A DNA stretch of 64,000 bases from Velamenicoccus sp964471325. Its GTDB lineage: Bacteria; Omnitrophota; Gorgyraeia; Velamenicoccales; Velamenicoccaceae. The DNA is not shown here. Position 1 is the stretch's first letter. The stretch covers positions 100,921 to 164,920 of the forward strand of contig CAYYFL010000002.1 in assembly GCA_964471325.1 (NCBI GenBank). Direction: 5' to 3'. Below are more notes on the stretch, generated by a model. The model was not told where the DNA came from. It was given only the letters and a program-made list of their open reading frames with translations, and made no database searches.

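Noticed and set aside
22547..63798. Many plus-strand frames of 60-720 codons opposite the giant gene, including 56280-58436
   Set aside because: They are antisense to well-recognised domains, have no family motifs of their own and no ribosome binding sites in good positions. GC-rich codon use on the other strand explains them.
22812..63836. SSPA as a lipobox, sortase or signal-peptidase site
   Set aside because: No hydrophobic stretch precedes most copies, no Cys or LPxTG-type context is present, and the copies are internal and numerous.
63939..63941. TTG as the start of the giant gene
   Set aside because: The frame stays open to the window edge and the codons upstream read as normal protein, so this is just the first possible start inside the window.
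22530..64000. Assembly artefact joining many genes
   Set aside because: The in-frame junction peptides and absence of any stop over 41 kb are very unlikely by chance; kept as a check by long reads only.

Overview
The window looks like part of the genome of an uncultured Gram-negative bacterium. The best guess is a member of Candidatus Omnitrophota or a related lineage. That is inference, and it rests on one enormous protein built from dozens of unrelated globular domains, dense dispersed short palindromes, and many Ala/Pro-rich secreted proteins. Every gene I can support is on the minus strand, so transcription runs from position 64000 towards 1. I saw no tRNA, rRNA, CRISPR array or insertion sequence.

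Region 1 (64000 to 22530) is a single uninterrupted reading frame of about 41.5 kb (about 13,820 codons). It is still open at the right edge, so the true gene is longer. It reads as a chain of about 45 modules: glycosyltransferases, an RSH (RelA/SpoT) homologue, three P-loop kinases, a histidine kinase, glycogen synthase, a debranching enzyme fused to an alpha-amylase, GGDEF, HAD, GNATs, methyltransferases, four UPF0489/arginase-fold copies, a LOG pair, NusG-like, receiver, oxidoreductase, APH kinase, and several peptidase-like domains (M48, S8-like, CD-clan-like, JAMM-like, papain-like). Almost every boundary carries a short peptide, consensus [L/I/V/F]-S-S-P-A, or a variant ending in S, V, T, C or G, or S-S-A-A. 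By my reading there are about 45 [S/T]-S-P type junctions and about seven S-S-[A/G]-A type. Different synonymous codons encode the same peptide, so the conservation is at protein level. This suggests a bacterial polyprotein, or a giant multidomain protein with a uniform hinge or cleavage site. Two dispersed DNA repeats, a 37-bp palindrome and a 45-bp tandem unit, sit in frame at module junctions.

Region 2 (22288 to 21355) has two small PilZ-domain genes just downstream of the giant gene, which itself has a GGDEF module. A c-di-GMP link is possible. Region 3 (21354 to 20781) is a repeat-rich, partly AT-rich intergenic stretch with a candidate promoter.

Region 4 (20780 to about 4386) is a carbohydrate-utilisation cluster: a GH94-type phosphorylase, a lipoprotein sugar-binding protein, two ABC permeases, a TPR plus GH2/GH5-like hydrolase, a tandem beta-sandwich carbohydrate-binding-like secreted protein, a second GH2/GH5-like hydrolase, a secreted TPR protein, a GH116-like beta-glycosidase and a ROK regulator. 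Binding protein and permeases would import beta-linked oligosaccharides, secreted hydrolases and binding proteins would act outside, and the phosphorylase and GH116 would finish breakdown inside. No transporter ATPase is present, so a shared MsmK/MalK-type ATPase elsewhere is expected.

Region 5 (4014 to 1) holds a membrane-anchored coiled-coil protein, a LacI-family regulator, a MetE-like zinc methyltransferase-type protein and the N-terminus of a small secreted protein.
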